Shown: positions 17,595 to 26,664 of the stretch, piece by piece | Layout: each line of letters starts with the position of its first letter | Position numbering within the stretch: the stretch's first letter is position 1 | Assembly: GCF_041200175.1 (NCBI RefSeq) | Contig: NZ_CP165727.1 | Span: forward strand, 620,001 to 684,000 | Direction of reading: 5' to 3' | DNA: 64,000 nucleotides | DNA from: Streptomyces sp. R33 | Lineage (GTDB): Bacteria > Actinomycetota > Actinomycetes > Streptomycetales > Streptomycetaceae | Made by a program: the position numbers and the translations under genes | The notes under the pieces: model-generated | Databases searched by the model: none | Told to the model about the DNA's origin: nothing | What the model saw: only the letters and a program-made list of their open reading frames with translations

Positions 17595-18822
17595 TTGTTC
17601 GGCCCTCTCCGGGGCACCCAGAATCCCCGTTGTGAATCACTGGGGAAAGTCGATCAGGACGACATCGTGCGAGCGCGGAATGTGCTGCTCGCCTCGGGAC
17701 GCCGCACGCCGCGCGAGGAAGCCGATGCCTACCGCGTGCTCGCTCAGGTCAGCCCCGCCGCGTACCTACCGCTCTTGGCCAAGGCCCTGCAACGTCTGAG
17801 CTACGACACCGGCTCCGGGAAAAGGCATGCATCCGCTCTGGCGCTGTGCGAGGAAGCGGTGGCCGCGGCGCGGTCCATCGATCCGGCCGAACCGGCCCGC
17901 GCGGACGTTCTGTACGACGCCCTTAACACGTGCCAGAGAGAGCTGTACACAATAGGCCGACGCGCCGACGGACTCGCCATGCGCGCCGAGATGCTCGCCA
18001 TCAGCCGTGCACAGGCCGAACTGTCCGGAGATCCCGTGGTCATGGGGCTGCATGAGTGGGCTGCCGGACTCTCCGAGGAAGGCCGGTATGCCGAGGCCGC
18101 CGATGCCATGTTCGCGTTGGTCGCAGCGATCCTGCCCGACGCGCCCCGCAGCGGGGCTCTCGCCTGGTCGCTCCTGGCGTGGATCGCCGCTCTCCATGAC
18201 GCCGGTCGCTCCGGCGAAGCACTCGCCGCGTTCGAGACACTCGTCAACATGGAAGCGGCCGAAGCCGCGCACGACGGCGACCCGGCAGCCTGCCATCTCA
18301 ACTCGCTCATCGGGTACGCACAGATGCTCGACGCCCACGGCCTTCTCCGGCGCCGGAAGCGATCGGCCTGCGCCCGATGGACCGCGTCCGCCCTCGGGGG
18401 CTGCGCCCATGCAGTGGTCGCCCGATGTCAGGCAGCGCTACTTGGACAGCCGTCATGCCCTCCGCGAAGAGGTGGACGCCCTCGCTCCGCGAGCCGCCGA
18501 AGATCCGGACCAACACCTGGCCGAACTGGTCCGCCTGCATCGGGTCCTCACCATCCGCTCCGCCGGCTACTGGGAGAACCGCACCCACCTGTTCGCGGAT
18601 CAAGTGCGCTCCCTGTTCGACGACGGAGTGAGCCTGGCCCGCCGACTGTCTCAGCACGACCCGGCGGAAGGAACGCGAACACTGGCCGCCATCCTGATCG
18701 ACCGATCGACCTTCCACACCGCCACCAGCGAGTTCAAGCCCGCCCTCGAGGACTTCCGCCAAGCCCTGAGCTACCTGGGGGAGGCCAACCAACCTTTGCG
18801 TCGACCGCTTCCACCAGCGTGA
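17595..18822 (+). pseudogene. TPR-repeat protein with internal deletion and lost 3' end
   Basis: A TTG at 17595, six bases after AGGGAG, opens a helical-repeat (TPR-like) protein: YRVLAQVSPAAYLPLLAKAL, ALALCEEAVAAARSI and the following paired helices. Near 18345-18380 the frame shifts and a segment is lost, since YAQMLDAHGLL is followed in another frame by PDGPRPPSGAAPMQWSPDVR. The second part continues through LVRLHRVLTIRSAGYWENR to FKPALEDFRQALSYLGEA. It then breaks at about 18785, where sequence belonging to the convergent TetR gene begins. Two lesions make it a pseudogene. Its former role is unknown. Confidence 0.65.
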
Positions 18823-19354
18823 CCATGGCCTCGACCGCCTCGTCGTCCGTGAGCCCTTGCTCCCGGCACAGAGAGCGCCACGTCGAGAACGAAGCGGCAT
18901 GCCCGATCACCGCCCGCCGGAGCGGGGCGTCGGCCTCAGACCAGGCACCGGCCAGCACCTCGACGTACTTTCGGCCCATCTCCGCTCGAGCGTCGCGGAC
19001 CGACTCGGGTACGGCGTGCTGGTCGCGGATGACCAGCGTCAGCATCTGCTCGCCCGCGCGATAGAAGCGGTAGAGGTCGGCGAGCCCGGCCGTCAGCCGC
19101 TCGAGCGGACTCTCGAACGCACTCCACCGTTCGGGCCGGGGCAACTGCTGCCGCGACAGCCAGTGCCCTGAACACGCCTCGAACAGGGCCTTCTCATCCG
19201 GAAAATGCCGGTACACGGTCAGCCGGGTGACGCCGGCACGCTCGGCGATCGCTGCGATGCTCGTCGACGCCGGGCCGGCCGTGCCGTGCAGATGCACGGC
19301 GGCTTCGATGATGCGCTGCCGCGTCCGGCCGACATCCTCGGCGCGTTTGCGCAT
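18734..19354 (-). CDS. TetR-family regulator with an abnormal C-terminus
   Basis: From the ATG at 19354 the product has about 206 residues. The N-terminus is a clear TetR DNA-binding domain (TRQRIIEAAVHLHG, TSIAAIAERAGVTRLTVYRHFPDEKALF). The ligand domain follows and ends around EAMVTLVEAVDAKVG. The last 20 residues (WPPPGSSGLGGSPRGRA) are antisense to the broken TPR gene, so the original stop was probably lost at the junction near 18790. The gene diverges from a cupin gene; ACACCAGTGT at 19439-19448 in the spacer is a possible binding site. It probably still controls the cupin gene, since the DNA-binding part is whole. Confidence 0.75.
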   Translation of the reverse strand: MRKRAEDVGRTRQRIIEAAVHLHGTAGPASTSIAAIAERAGVTRLTVYRHFPDEKALFEACSGHWLSRQQLPRPERWSAFESPLERLTAGLADLYRFYRAGEQMLTLVIRDQHAVPESVRDARAEMGRKYVEVLAGAWSEADAPLRRAVIGHAASFSTWRSLCREQGLTDDEAVEAMVTLVEAVDAKVGWPPPGSSGLGGSPRGRA

Positions 19355-19478
19355 CTCATAGCCACGCGGTGTCGTCGAACGCTGCTGATCACCCAATTGT
19401 TGACGTCCTGGCGTATGCGGTGGAGACTTTTTAAGAGAACACCAGTGTATCTCCAAATTCTGTCGAGGAGTGATCGCC

Positions 19479-19997
19479 ATGACAGAGCCGCTGGCCCCGC
19501 CGCTCACCATCGTTCACCCGGGAGAGGGCTCCGAGGGTTTCCTCGGCTCGATCGGCGTCGCCTTCAAGCTATGGGGGGAAGACACCGGCGGCGCAGTCTC
19601 CGTCGTTGAGCACCCCTTCCCGGTCGGGGCACTGGTGCCGCCGCACCTGCACACCCGAGAGGACGAGTACTCGATCGTCACCGAAGGCGAGATCGGGTTC
19701 CGTTCCGGCGACCGTGAAACCGTTCTGGGCGCCGGCGGCTACATCACCAAGCCGCGCGGGGAACTGCACACGATGTGGAACGCCGGGTCCGTCCCCGCCC
19801 GAATGATCGAGATCATCAGCCCGGCCGGATTCGAACACTTCTTCCGCGAGGTGGCCGAGATGCTCGCCGACGGGCAGCCGCCGGCCGAGGACGCGATACC
19901 GGTGCTCGCCGCCAAGTACGGGCTCGTGCTCGGGCGGCCCGCCTGGCTGCCCGACGTCATCTCCAGGTTCGGCCTGACGCCCCCGCCAGGCCTCTGA
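19479..19997 (+). CDS. Single-domain cupin protein
   Basis: The ATG at 19479 follows GAGGAG. The 172-residue product has one cupin_2 domain. The first motif is LVPPHLHTREDEYSIVTEGEIGF, containing the His-His-Glu metal ligands; the second is GGYITKPRGELHTMWNAG, with the third histidine. The last 50 residues are helical. It may be a metal-dependent dioxygenase/isomerase-like enzyme or a binding protein. It is transcribed divergently from a TetR gene, and a TTGACG hexamer at 19400-19405 could be part of its promoter. The substrate is unknown. Confidence 0.8.
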   Translation: MTEPLAPPLTIVHPGEGSEGFLGSIGVAFKLWGEDTGGAVSVVEHPFPVGALVPPHLHTREDEYSIVTEGEIGFRSGDRETVLGAGGYITKPRGELHTMWNAGSVPARMIEIISPAGFEHFFREVAEMLADGQPPAEDAIPVLAAKYGLVLGRPAWLPDVISRFGLTPPPGL

Positions 19998-20104
19998 CCG
20001 AGGCGCGGGGCTCCACGGGACCAGGCGGCCGACGTCCCTTGCTCGCGGTCGAGGCCAGGAACGCCGAGCCGGGCTCAGCACCGGCTCAACGACCTCACGG
20101 AGCC

Positions 20105-21391
20105 CTACATGGCACGCTCCTGAACGGTATCGCGGGATTCCCGGTGATCTCGATCGTCGGCCGCAGCGGCGGCACGCAGCGCCGCCTCGACCCGGCGGTT
20201 CCTGGTCATGGTCGACGTGACGGCGGTCATGGTGAGGAGGAGGCCGGCTGCGGTGTAGAGCGGGGTGCGCACGTCGTAGGTGGTGGCCAGCCAGCCGCCG
20301 AGGAAGGCGCCGAAGGGGGCGGCGCACATGCCGAGCATGCGGGACGTGGAGGCGACCCGGCCCATCAGACGGGCGGGGACGATCGCCTGCCTGAGGGAGG
20401 GGCCGAGCACCATCGTGGCGCCCATGCCCGCTCCGCAGATGGCGAGCGCGAGGCCGGCGACGTACGGGTTCGGGGCGGCGGCCAGGCCCAGGATGGCGAG
20501 TCCCTCGACCGCGGCCGTGCAGGTCAGCGCGGCGCCGGTGCCGAGTCGTCGGCCGAGGAAGGAGGCGATGCCCGCGCCGAGCAGACCGCCGGTGGCCTCC
20601 GCCGTGAGGAGCAGGCCGAAGCCGAAGGTGTCGATGCCGAGACGGTCGTGCGCGAAGAGGGCGAGTACGGTCTCCACCGCGAGGAAGGCGATGTTCCCGA
20701 CCGCGGGACGCAGCGCGAGCCCGAGCAGCAACTGATCCCGCAATACGTACGAGGCGCCGGCCCGCGCCTGCCGCAACAGCGACTCACGGGCCTGCGGTAC
20801 GGGCCGGGGTGCGGCAGGCAGCGACCGAACGAGCAGTGCGGAGAGCGCGAACGAGACCGCGTCGGCGAGCAGCGGGACCGCCCGCCCGAGCGCGAGCAGG
20901 GCACTGCCCGCAGGCGGCCCGGCGAACCCGGACGCGGCGGTCTGGGTGCCGCGCAGGCGGGAGTTGGCGCGCTCCAGGAGCGCGGGGTCGCGGCCGAGCA
21001 GATCCGGCAGATAGGCCGTGGCGGCCGTGTCGAAGAAGAGTCCGCCGAGAGCGAGGAGGAAGGCGACGGCCGCGAGCAGCGGAATGCTCAGCACGTCGAG
21101 CGCGGCCGCTGCCACCGGCATCGCGAGCAGCACCGCACGCGCCGCGTCCGTGACCCACATCGTGCGCCGACGGTCCCAGCGGTCCACCAGCGCGCCGCCG
21201 AGCACCCCGAAGAGCAGCCACGGCAGCGTCCCGGCGGCCGTGACGACGGCGAGCGCCATGGGATCCCGCGTCAACGTCAACGCGAGCAGCGGCAGCGCTG
21301 CATGCGTCACCCCGTCACCGAGCGAGGACACCGTCTGCGCAGTCCACAGCCGCCCGAAACCGGTCGGCACCTTCCGAACGTCTGAAGTCAC
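20105..21391 (-). CDS. MFS exporter coupled to an ArsR-type regulator
   Basis: The 428-residue product has about twelve membrane helices and the MFS_3/EntS-type pattern: FGRLWTAQTVSSLGDGVTHAALPLLAL at the start, DRWDRRRTMWVTD in loop 2-3, and TQTAASGFAGPPAGSALL in the middle. The C-terminus is a charged tail. Its ATG overlaps the stop of the upstream ArsR-like gene by four bases, so the two are translationally coupled and regulated together. This arrangement usually means an efflux pump induced by its own substrate. The substrate is not predictable, although the pigment-type fusion genes lie 150 bases upstream on the same strand. Confidence 0.85.
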   Translation of the reverse strand: MTSDVRKVPTGFGRLWTAQTVSSLGDGVTHAALPLLALTLTRDPMALAVVTAAGTLPWLLFGVLGGALVDRWDRRRTMWVTDAARAVLLAMPVAAAALDVLSIPLLAAVAFLLALGGLFFDTAATAYLPDLLGRDPALLERANSRLRGTQTAASGFAGPPAGSALLALGRAVPLLADAVSFALSALLVRSLPAAPRPVPQARESLLRQARAGASYVLRDQLLLGLALRPAVGNIAFLAVETVLALFAHDRLGIDTFGFGLLLTAEATGGLLGAGIASFLGRRLGTGAALTCTAAVEGLAILGLAAAPNPYVAGLALAICGAGMGATMVLGPSLRQAIVPARLMGRVASTSRMLGMCAAPFGAFLGGWLATTYDVRTPLYTAAGLLLTMTAVTSTMTRNRRVEAALRAAAAADDRDHRESRDTVQERAM

Positions 21392-21927
21392 TTGGCGTCC
21401 CCTTCGGCCTGCGCGCGCGATGCCGGGTGGAACAGTGCGAAGACGAGAGACGCGTCCGGCAGCGACGGATCGGACAGCTCTCGGTACTCGTCCGCCAGCG
21501 CCTGCAGCCGCGCCCCCAGCTCCGCGAACTGCTCCTCGGTGAGCCGCAGGTGCGCCATCCGCACGTGCCGCTCGCCATCGGCCGGCGCTGCCTCCAGGTC
21601 CGCCACCGCATGCCGCATCAGCACATCCGGCCCTCCCTCGCCCGGATCCGGCAGTACAAGGGCCCGCGCGGCCATTGCGTAGTACCGCTCGGTGACCCCC
21701 CGGACCTTCCGCGTCCGTACCACCTTCACCAGGCCGGCCCGCTCCAGCAGCCGTACGTGGTAGCTGGAACTCCCCTTCGCAAGGCCCACCCGCTCGGCGA
21801 TCTGCGTGATCGTCGCGGGCTCGAAGCGGAGGACGGCCATGATCCGGTGCCGCGTGAGATTCGAAACGGCGCGCAGCTGCTCGTCGGTGGTGACGTGGAA
21901 CGTCTCGGGAAGATCATCGGTAGGCAT
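21388..21927 (-). CDS. ArsR-like winged-helix regulator
   Basis: From the ATG at 21927 the product has 179 residues. The helix-turn-helix is at about residues 10-75: LRAVSNLTRHRIMAVLRFEP, TITQIAERVGLAKGSSSYHVRLLERAGLV, then the wing VRTRKVRGVTERYY. A helical C-terminal domain follows. There is no obvious metal-binding CxC motif, so it is probably not a metal sensor. A perfect 12-base inverted repeat lies directly before the start codon, which points to autoregulation of this gene and the overlapping MFS gene. A TTG at 21963 inside the repeat is a less likely start. Confidence 0.82.
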   Translation of the reverse strand: MPTDDLPETFHVTTDEQLRAVSNLTRHRIMAVLRFEPATITQIAERVGLAKGSSSYHVRLLERAGLVKVVRTRKVRGVTERYYAMAARALVLPDPGEGGPDVLMRHAVADLEAAPADGERHVRMAHLRLTEEQFAELGARLQALADEYRELSDPSLPDASLVFALFHPASRAQAEGDAK

Positions 21928-21930
21928 GCC

Positions 21931-21960
21931 CCCAATGGTCAACGACTCTTGACCATTGGG
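21931..21960. promoter_or_regulatory. Perfect 12-bp inverted-repeat operator
   Basis: CCCAATGGTCAA (21931-21942) and TTGACCATTGGG (21949-21960) are exact complements separated by CGACTC. The repeat ends three bases before the ArsR-like start codon. On the minus strand TTGACC could also serve in a promoter. Autorepression of the ArsR/MFS operon is the natural reading. Confidence 0.7.
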
Positions 21961-22083
21961 CAAGGGGATTTTCGCTTCTCATGCCGAAGCGCCGGCCCCC
22001 AGGCGTGGGAACCGGCGCCGTACGGGCCGGAAAAGGACGTGAGGCGCTCCGGAACAGAGCGTGGTGACCGCCGGGCTCTGGCC

Positions 22084-23958
22084 TCACCAGGCCAGCGGGA
22101 GCGCCTCCGGGCCCCGGTTGATGGTGCCCCGACGCCAGCGCACCTCTTCGGGCGGCACCGCAAGCCGCAGCCCCGGCGCCTTGCGCAGCAGCGTCGACAG
22201 CACCGCGTGGCACTGGATCCTGGTGAGCGCAGCGCCGAGACAGTAGTGCGGACCGTGGCCGAAGGCGAGGTTCGGTGCCTCGGTACGAGTGAGGTCGAGC
22301 CGGTCGGGATGGGTGAAGACCGCCGGGTCGCGGTCGGCGGCCAGGTAGGACACGTATACGGCGTCCCCTGCCGGGATGGTGACGCCACCGACCGTCACGT
22401 CCTCCGTGGCGATCCGCGGCATGCCGACACCGCACCGCTGCGGGATGAACCGGAGCAGCTCCTCGACCGCCGAGGGGAGCAGCCCGGGGTCCGCCTGCAA
22501 CGCCGCCAGCTGCTCCGGGTGCGTGAGCAGGGCGTAGACCATGCTCGTGCACTGGTTGCGGACCTGGTCGAGCGCGTTGAGCACGATCATGACCGACAGG
22601 GAGACCAGCTCGGCCCTGCTCAGGTCTCCGCGGGCCTCGGCGGCCGCGAGTTCGCTGAACAGGTCGTCGCCCGGTTCTCGGAGCCGGTGGTCGGCCAACT
22701 GCCGGAAGTAGGCGGCGATATCGGACTTGACCGTGCTGGTCTGCGTCACGGGGACATCGGTGGACAGGATGACCGCCCGCCACTGCTGGAGTCGTCCGAG
22801 GTCCGCGCGCGGGACGCCCAGCAGCTTGCCGATGACCCGTTCGGGCAGGGGTCCGCTCACGTACTCGGCAAGGTCCGCCGGTGCCGGGCGGCTCATCATG
22901 GTGTCGACCAGCCGTTCCACGGTCGCCTCGGTCTCGGCCCGCAGGGCGGCCGCACGCTTGCGGTTGAACGCTTGCGCGACGAGGCGGCGCAGCCGCGTGT
23001 GGTCGGGGGCGTCGGTGCGGCCGATGCCCCGGGCGGGAGCGACGTTGTGGGGTGTCATGCCGGTCACCGGACGGTCGACGGTGAGCGCACGGCTGAACCG
23101 CGGATCGGAGGTCACCTCCTTGACGTACTCGTAGCGGGTCACCAGCCAGGCGTGGCCTTCGCCGTACCGCATCCGGACCAGCGCGACGGGCTCTTCACGG
23201 ACGAGCCGGTGCAGGAGGGGGTCGAAGTCGAGGGCGTCGAGGTGTTCCACCGGCCAGTAGTGCACGGTCGTCGGGCCGGCGGGGCCAAGGGGTTCCCCGC
23301 TCCTCGCGTGCGGCAGCGCAGCGGCCGTTTCGGCGGTCGGCGGGCGTACGGCTTCCTTCACCGGGGCGGCCTCCTGCGAGGCCGCCGACGCGGGGACGGC
23401 CGGTGCCGGAACAGCCTGTGGCGGGATGTGCCGCAAGGGGGTGAGCTGTTCGATGTCGTAGCGGATCCGGAGCCTCTCCACGGCCGACTGGTCGATCTCG
23501 CCGCCGCTGTTCAGCAGCTCGAGCAGCTCCTCGAAGTAGCGCTCGTGGTCCGGGGGTGGAGCTGCCTGGAGCAGCATCCTGGCGGGGCTGCCGGTCGGGT
23601 TGGCGAAGGCGTGCGGGCATCCGGGCGGCACCAGGATCATCGTGCCGGCCGTGGCCCGTACGTGTCGCCTGCCGGAGGGGGACTCCCACTCCCGCCAGTC
23701 GTCCCGGGTCCGGACCTTCGGCTCGAACGCCATCACATCGAGTTCGCCTTCGATGAGGTAGAAGAGTTCCTCACTGCGGCTGTGGGCGTGGGCACCGACG
23801 TCGAAGCCGGGTGGCACCGTCACCTCGAAGGTGGACGCGACGGCCGAGTGGGCGCCCGTCACCTTGAACGTCACTTCCTGCGCGGCTGTCTTGATGGTCC
23901 GGCCACCGCCGGGCGGCACGATCAGGCCCTCGGTGCGGACGGTGTCGCACTCGTACAC
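22084..23958 (-). CDS. MomA-like cupin fused to a cytochrome P450
   Basis: A GTG at 23958 behind GGGAG starts a 624-residue fusion. Residues 1-175 are a cupin with H57, H59, E63/E64 (AHAHSRSEE) and H116 (PPGCPHAFAN), and a helical tail. Residues 177-232 are an Ala/Pro-rich linker. Residues 233-624 are a P450 with EELLR (ExxR), heme motif FGHGPHYC (C573) and a CYP158-like ending. The I-helix has NALDQ (461-465) where P450s usually have AGxxT. In other streptomycetes MomA-type cupins oxidise tetrahydroxynaphthalene to flaviolin and stand beside rppA and CYP158A genes as separate proteins. The gap to the upstream RppA-P450 gene is 35 bases, so they form an operon. Enzymatic activity of either half is inferred from family. 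Confidence 0.85.
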   Translation of the reverse strand: MYECDTVRTEGLIVPPGGGRTIKTAAQEVTFKVTGAHSAVASTFEVTVPPGFDVGAHAHSRSEELFYLIEGELDVMAFEPKVRTRDDWREWESPSGRRHVRATAGTMILVPPGCPHAFANPTGSPARMLLQAAPPPDHERYFEELLELLNSGGEIDQSAVERLRIRYDIEQLTPLRHIPPQAVPAPAVPASAASQEAAPVKEAVRPPTAETAAALPHARSGEPLGPAGPTTVHYWPVEHLDALDFDPLLHRLVREEPVALVRMRYGEGHAWLVTRYEYVKEVTSDPRFSRALTVDRPVTGMTPHNVAPARGIGRTDAPDHTRLRRLVAQAFNRKRAAALRAETEATVERLVDTMMSRPAPADLAEYVSGPLPERVIGKLLGVPRADLGRLQQWRAVILSTDVPVTQTSTVKSDIAAYFRQLADHRLREPGDDLFSELAAAEARGDLSRAELVSLSVMIVLNALDQVRNQCTSMVYALLTHPEQLAALQADPGLLPSAVEELLRFIPQRCGVGMPRIATEDVTVGGVTIPAGDAVYVSYLAADRDPAVFTHPDRLDLTRTEAPNLAFGHGPHYCLGAALTRIQCHAVLSTLLRKAPGLRLAVPPEEVRWRRGTINRGPEALPLAW

Positions 23959-23993
23959 GGTTGTCTCCCTCGGGTATCGGTCCGGTCGCCGGG

Positions 23994-26393
23994 TCACCAC
24001 GTCACCGGCAGCTTCTCGGGGCCGCGGATCAATGCCCCCTGCTCCCACGCCAGTTCGCCCTCCGGTACGGCGAGGCGCAGGCGGGGGAAGCGGTCCCACA
24101 GCGACCGGAGCAGGATCTCCGACTCCATCCGTGCCAGTGTGGAGGCGGGGCAGAAGTGCGGGCCGTACCCGAAGGAGACGTGCGGGTTGTTCACCCGGTC
24201 GAAGTCGAGCCGGTCCGGATCGGCGAACACGTCCGGGTCGCGGTTGGCGGTGAGGTACGAGACGTAGACCGGCTCGCCCGCGCGGATCAGCACGCCGCCC
24301 ACCTCCACGGCCTCCAGGGCGATGCGTGCCAGACCGACCGCGTTGCGGTGCGGGATGTAGCGCAGCAGTTCCTCCACGGCCTGGGGGACGAGCTCCGGCT
24401 CCGTGCGCAGCCGGGCCAGGTGCGCCGGGTGTGTGAGCAGCGCGTACACCATGTTGGCGCTGTTGTTGCGTACGGCGTGCGCGCCGCCGATCTGGACCAG
24501 GACGGCGAGTCCGGCGGCCTCGTCCGCGCTCAGCACGCCTTCGCCGACGGCCTCCGCCAGCGCGCCCCCGAGGTCGTCATCCCGGCCGGTCGTGCGGCCG
24601 GACGACATGCGGCGGAAGTACGCGGCCATGTCCGCTTTCGCCCGCTCGCTCGCCTCCCGCCCCCGCGCGGCGGACAGGATGGTGTCCGTCCACTGCGCCA
24701 TCTGCGGGCGGTCCTCCTCCGGCACCCCCATCAACGCACCCACCATGGCCAGCGGGAAGGGCCGGTTCAGGTACTCCACCAGGTCGAGCGGGCCGCCGTG
24801 CTCCTCCATGCGGTCCAGCAGAGCGTCCATCACGTGCTGCCCGTACGCGCGGAGCCGACCCAGCGACCGGGAGGTGAACGCGCGGGCGACGACGCGCCGC
24901 ATCCGTGTGTGCTCCGGCGGATCGCAGACGCCGACCGCCCCGTCCATCGGGATGAAGTGCGGTGCCAGGCGTGTGACGTCGCGGCCCATGACGGCCCGGC
25001 GGCCGAAGCGGGGGTCGATGGACACGAACCGTACGTCGTCGTACCGGGTCACCAGCCAGGCGTGGCCGTCGCCGTGGGGCAGCTTCACCCGGGCCACCGG
25101 TTCCTCGTGCAGCAGGCGCGCGAGCAGCGGGTCGAAGGTGAGCCCCGGCAGGTCCGGCGGGGACCAGAAGTGCACGCGCTGCGCATCGGCCGTCCGGGCC
25201 GCCGGCAGAACGGACGCGGGAGCGCGGGCGGGAGCGGGCGTCGGCAGTGCGGCTCTGCCACCCTGCCGTGCCCTTGGGACGGCGGGGGCCCGCCCTTCCA
25301 CGGCCCGGGCACCGCCGGCCGCCGCCCCCACGAGCACCGGTTGCTTCGCCGACGTCCAGTGGCCGAGCGCCATCTCCGCCGTGATGCCCGGGCCGAAGCC
25401 CGCGAGGAGGCCCTGGGCGCCTTCCTCCACACCGCCCTCGTCGAACAGGCGGGCCAGGGCGTCCAGCACGACGACGCTGGCGACGTTCCCGTACTCGGTG
25501 AGCGTGGCGCGGCTGAAACGGAAGGCTTCCGGCGCGACGCCCAGGAACGTGGAGAGGTCGTCGAGGATGCGGGGGCCACCCGCGTGCACGATGTAGAAGC
25601 CGAGCCGGGAAACGTCCCAGCCGTGCTGCCCCGCCATGCCGGCCAGGACCGGAGCCAGCGCCTCCATCGTTCCCGGAACCCGTTTGTCGAGGAGGAAATG
25701 GAATCCGGTGTCGCGCACCGCGTACGCGATCCAGTCCTCGGTCCCCGGCACCAAGTGGGAGCCGTTGCGCTCCAGCCGGATTCCCGTGCCGCCCTCGCCC
25801 CGCACCACGGCCGCGGCGACGGCGTCGCCGAACAGACCGTTGGACAGCAGCGTGCCGACGCCCAGGTCGGTCGGCTGGTAGCTCAGCGAACAGAACTCGC
25901 ACGCCACGATCAGCACGTTGGCACCCGGATAGGCCGCACAGAAGTCGTGAGCACGGTTGACGGCCGCGCCTCCCGCAGCGCAGCCGAGCTGGGCGATCGG
26001 CACCTGCCGGGTATCCGGCCGGAAATCCATGCTGTTGATCAACCACGCCGTGAGGGAGGGCATCATGAAGCCGGTGCACGATACGTAGACGATCAGATCG
26101 ATGTCACGTGCCGACAGCCCGGCGCTCGCCAGCGCCTCCCGCACCACCTGCGGGACCCGGGCTTTCGCCTGCGCCTCGTACAGCTTGTTGCGGGCCTCGA
26201 ATCCCGGGTGGCGCAGGGTGTCCTCGAGCGGCTGCACGAGATGCCGTTTACCCACGCCGGTGTTCTCGATCAACCGCAGGGCGAGCCCCAGTTGGGGATG
26301 GCCCTGGTGCACGGTGCGCACCAGGCCGAGCGTCTCCTCTGCGGTGATGACGTACTCGGGCACGGCGACGGCAGGACGGCATAAGACAGCCAT
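23994..26393 (-). CDS. rppA: RppA-type type III polyketide synthase fused to a cytochrome P450
   Basis: The 799-residue product starts at the ATG at 26393 (MAVLCRPAVAVPEYVI). Residues 1-350 are a type III polyketide synthase of RppA type with the triad C138 (QLGCAAGG), H270 (FYIVHAGG) and N303 (EYGNVAS). RppA condenses five malonyl-CoA into 1,3,6,8-tetrahydroxynaphthalene. Residues 355-405 are an Ala/Pro-rich linker. Residues 406-799 are a P450 with E675-x-x-R678, heme motif FGYGPHFC (C748) and GGAHA at 636-640, where alanine replaces the usual threonine as in CYP158A2. The ending GALIRGPEKLPVTW also matches CYP158A. The frame is continuous with no stop or shift at the linker. The intergenic region 26394-26664 should hold the promoter; ACACAAAAGTGT at 26522-26533 is a weak repeat there. 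The function is flaviolin-type pigment formation by inference. Confidence 0.9.
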   Translation of the reverse strand: MAVLCRPAVAVPEYVITAEETLGLVRTVHQGHPQLGLALRLIENTGVGKRHLVQPLEDTLRHPGFEARNKLYEAQAKARVPQVVREALASAGLSARDIDLIVYVSCTGFMMPSLTAWLINSMDFRPDTRQVPIAQLGCAAGGAAVNRAHDFCAAYPGANVLIVACEFCSLSYQPTDLGVGTLLSNGLFGDAVAAAVVRGEGGTGIRLERNGSHLVPGTEDWIAYAVRDTGFHFLLDKRVPGTMEALAPVLAGMAGQHGWDVSRLGFYIVHAGGPRILDDLSTFLGVAPEAFRFSRATLTEYGNVASVVVLDALARLFDEGGVEEGAQGLLAGFGPGITAEMALGHWTSAKQPVLVGAAAGGARAVEGRAPAVPRARQGGRAALPTPAPARAPASVLPAARTADAQRVHFWSPPDLPGLTFDPLLARLLHEEPVARVKLPHGDGHAWLVTRYDDVRFVSIDPRFGRRAVMGRDVTRLAPHFIPMDGAVGVCDPPEHTRMRRVVARAFTSRSLGRLRAYGQHVMDALLDRMEEHGGPLDLVEYLNRPFPLAMVGALMGVPEEDRPQMAQWTDTILSAARGREASERAKADMAAYFRRMSSGRTTGRDDDLGGALAEAVGEGVLSADEAAGLAVLVQIGGAHAVRNNSANMVYALLTHPAHLARLRTEPELVPQAVEELLRYIPHRNAVGLARIALEAVEVGGVLIRAGEPVYVSYLTANRDPDVFADPDRLDFDRVNNPHVSFGYGPHFCPASTLARMESEILLRSLWDRFPRLRLAVPEGELAWEQGALIRGPEKLPVTW

Positions 26394-26664
26394 GAACACG
26401 CATCCCAGCGGTGATGAAGAGACGCCCCGGCGTGTGTGACGCGTTCCGGGCGGGCGGCCGAACAGCCTCGACCCATCGTCGCAGCCCGTGAGCGCGAACC
26501 GGTCCGATAGTGTTCAGCAGTACACAAAAGTGTCATCAGGAGAACGCCGCTGTTCACAGACACCCGTCCGACCGGGTCACCCCGGCGTTCCCGGGTTCCG
26601 CACGTGCGGCTCCTGGACGCTCAAGCACCTCGGCCTTCTGGCCGCCCGCGACTTCCCCGTCGGG

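Noticed and set aside
26534..26664. Plus-strand piece CGSWTLKHLGLLAARDFPVG upstream of the rppA fusion
   Set aside because: It has some protein-like character but is too short to identify and lacks a start site.
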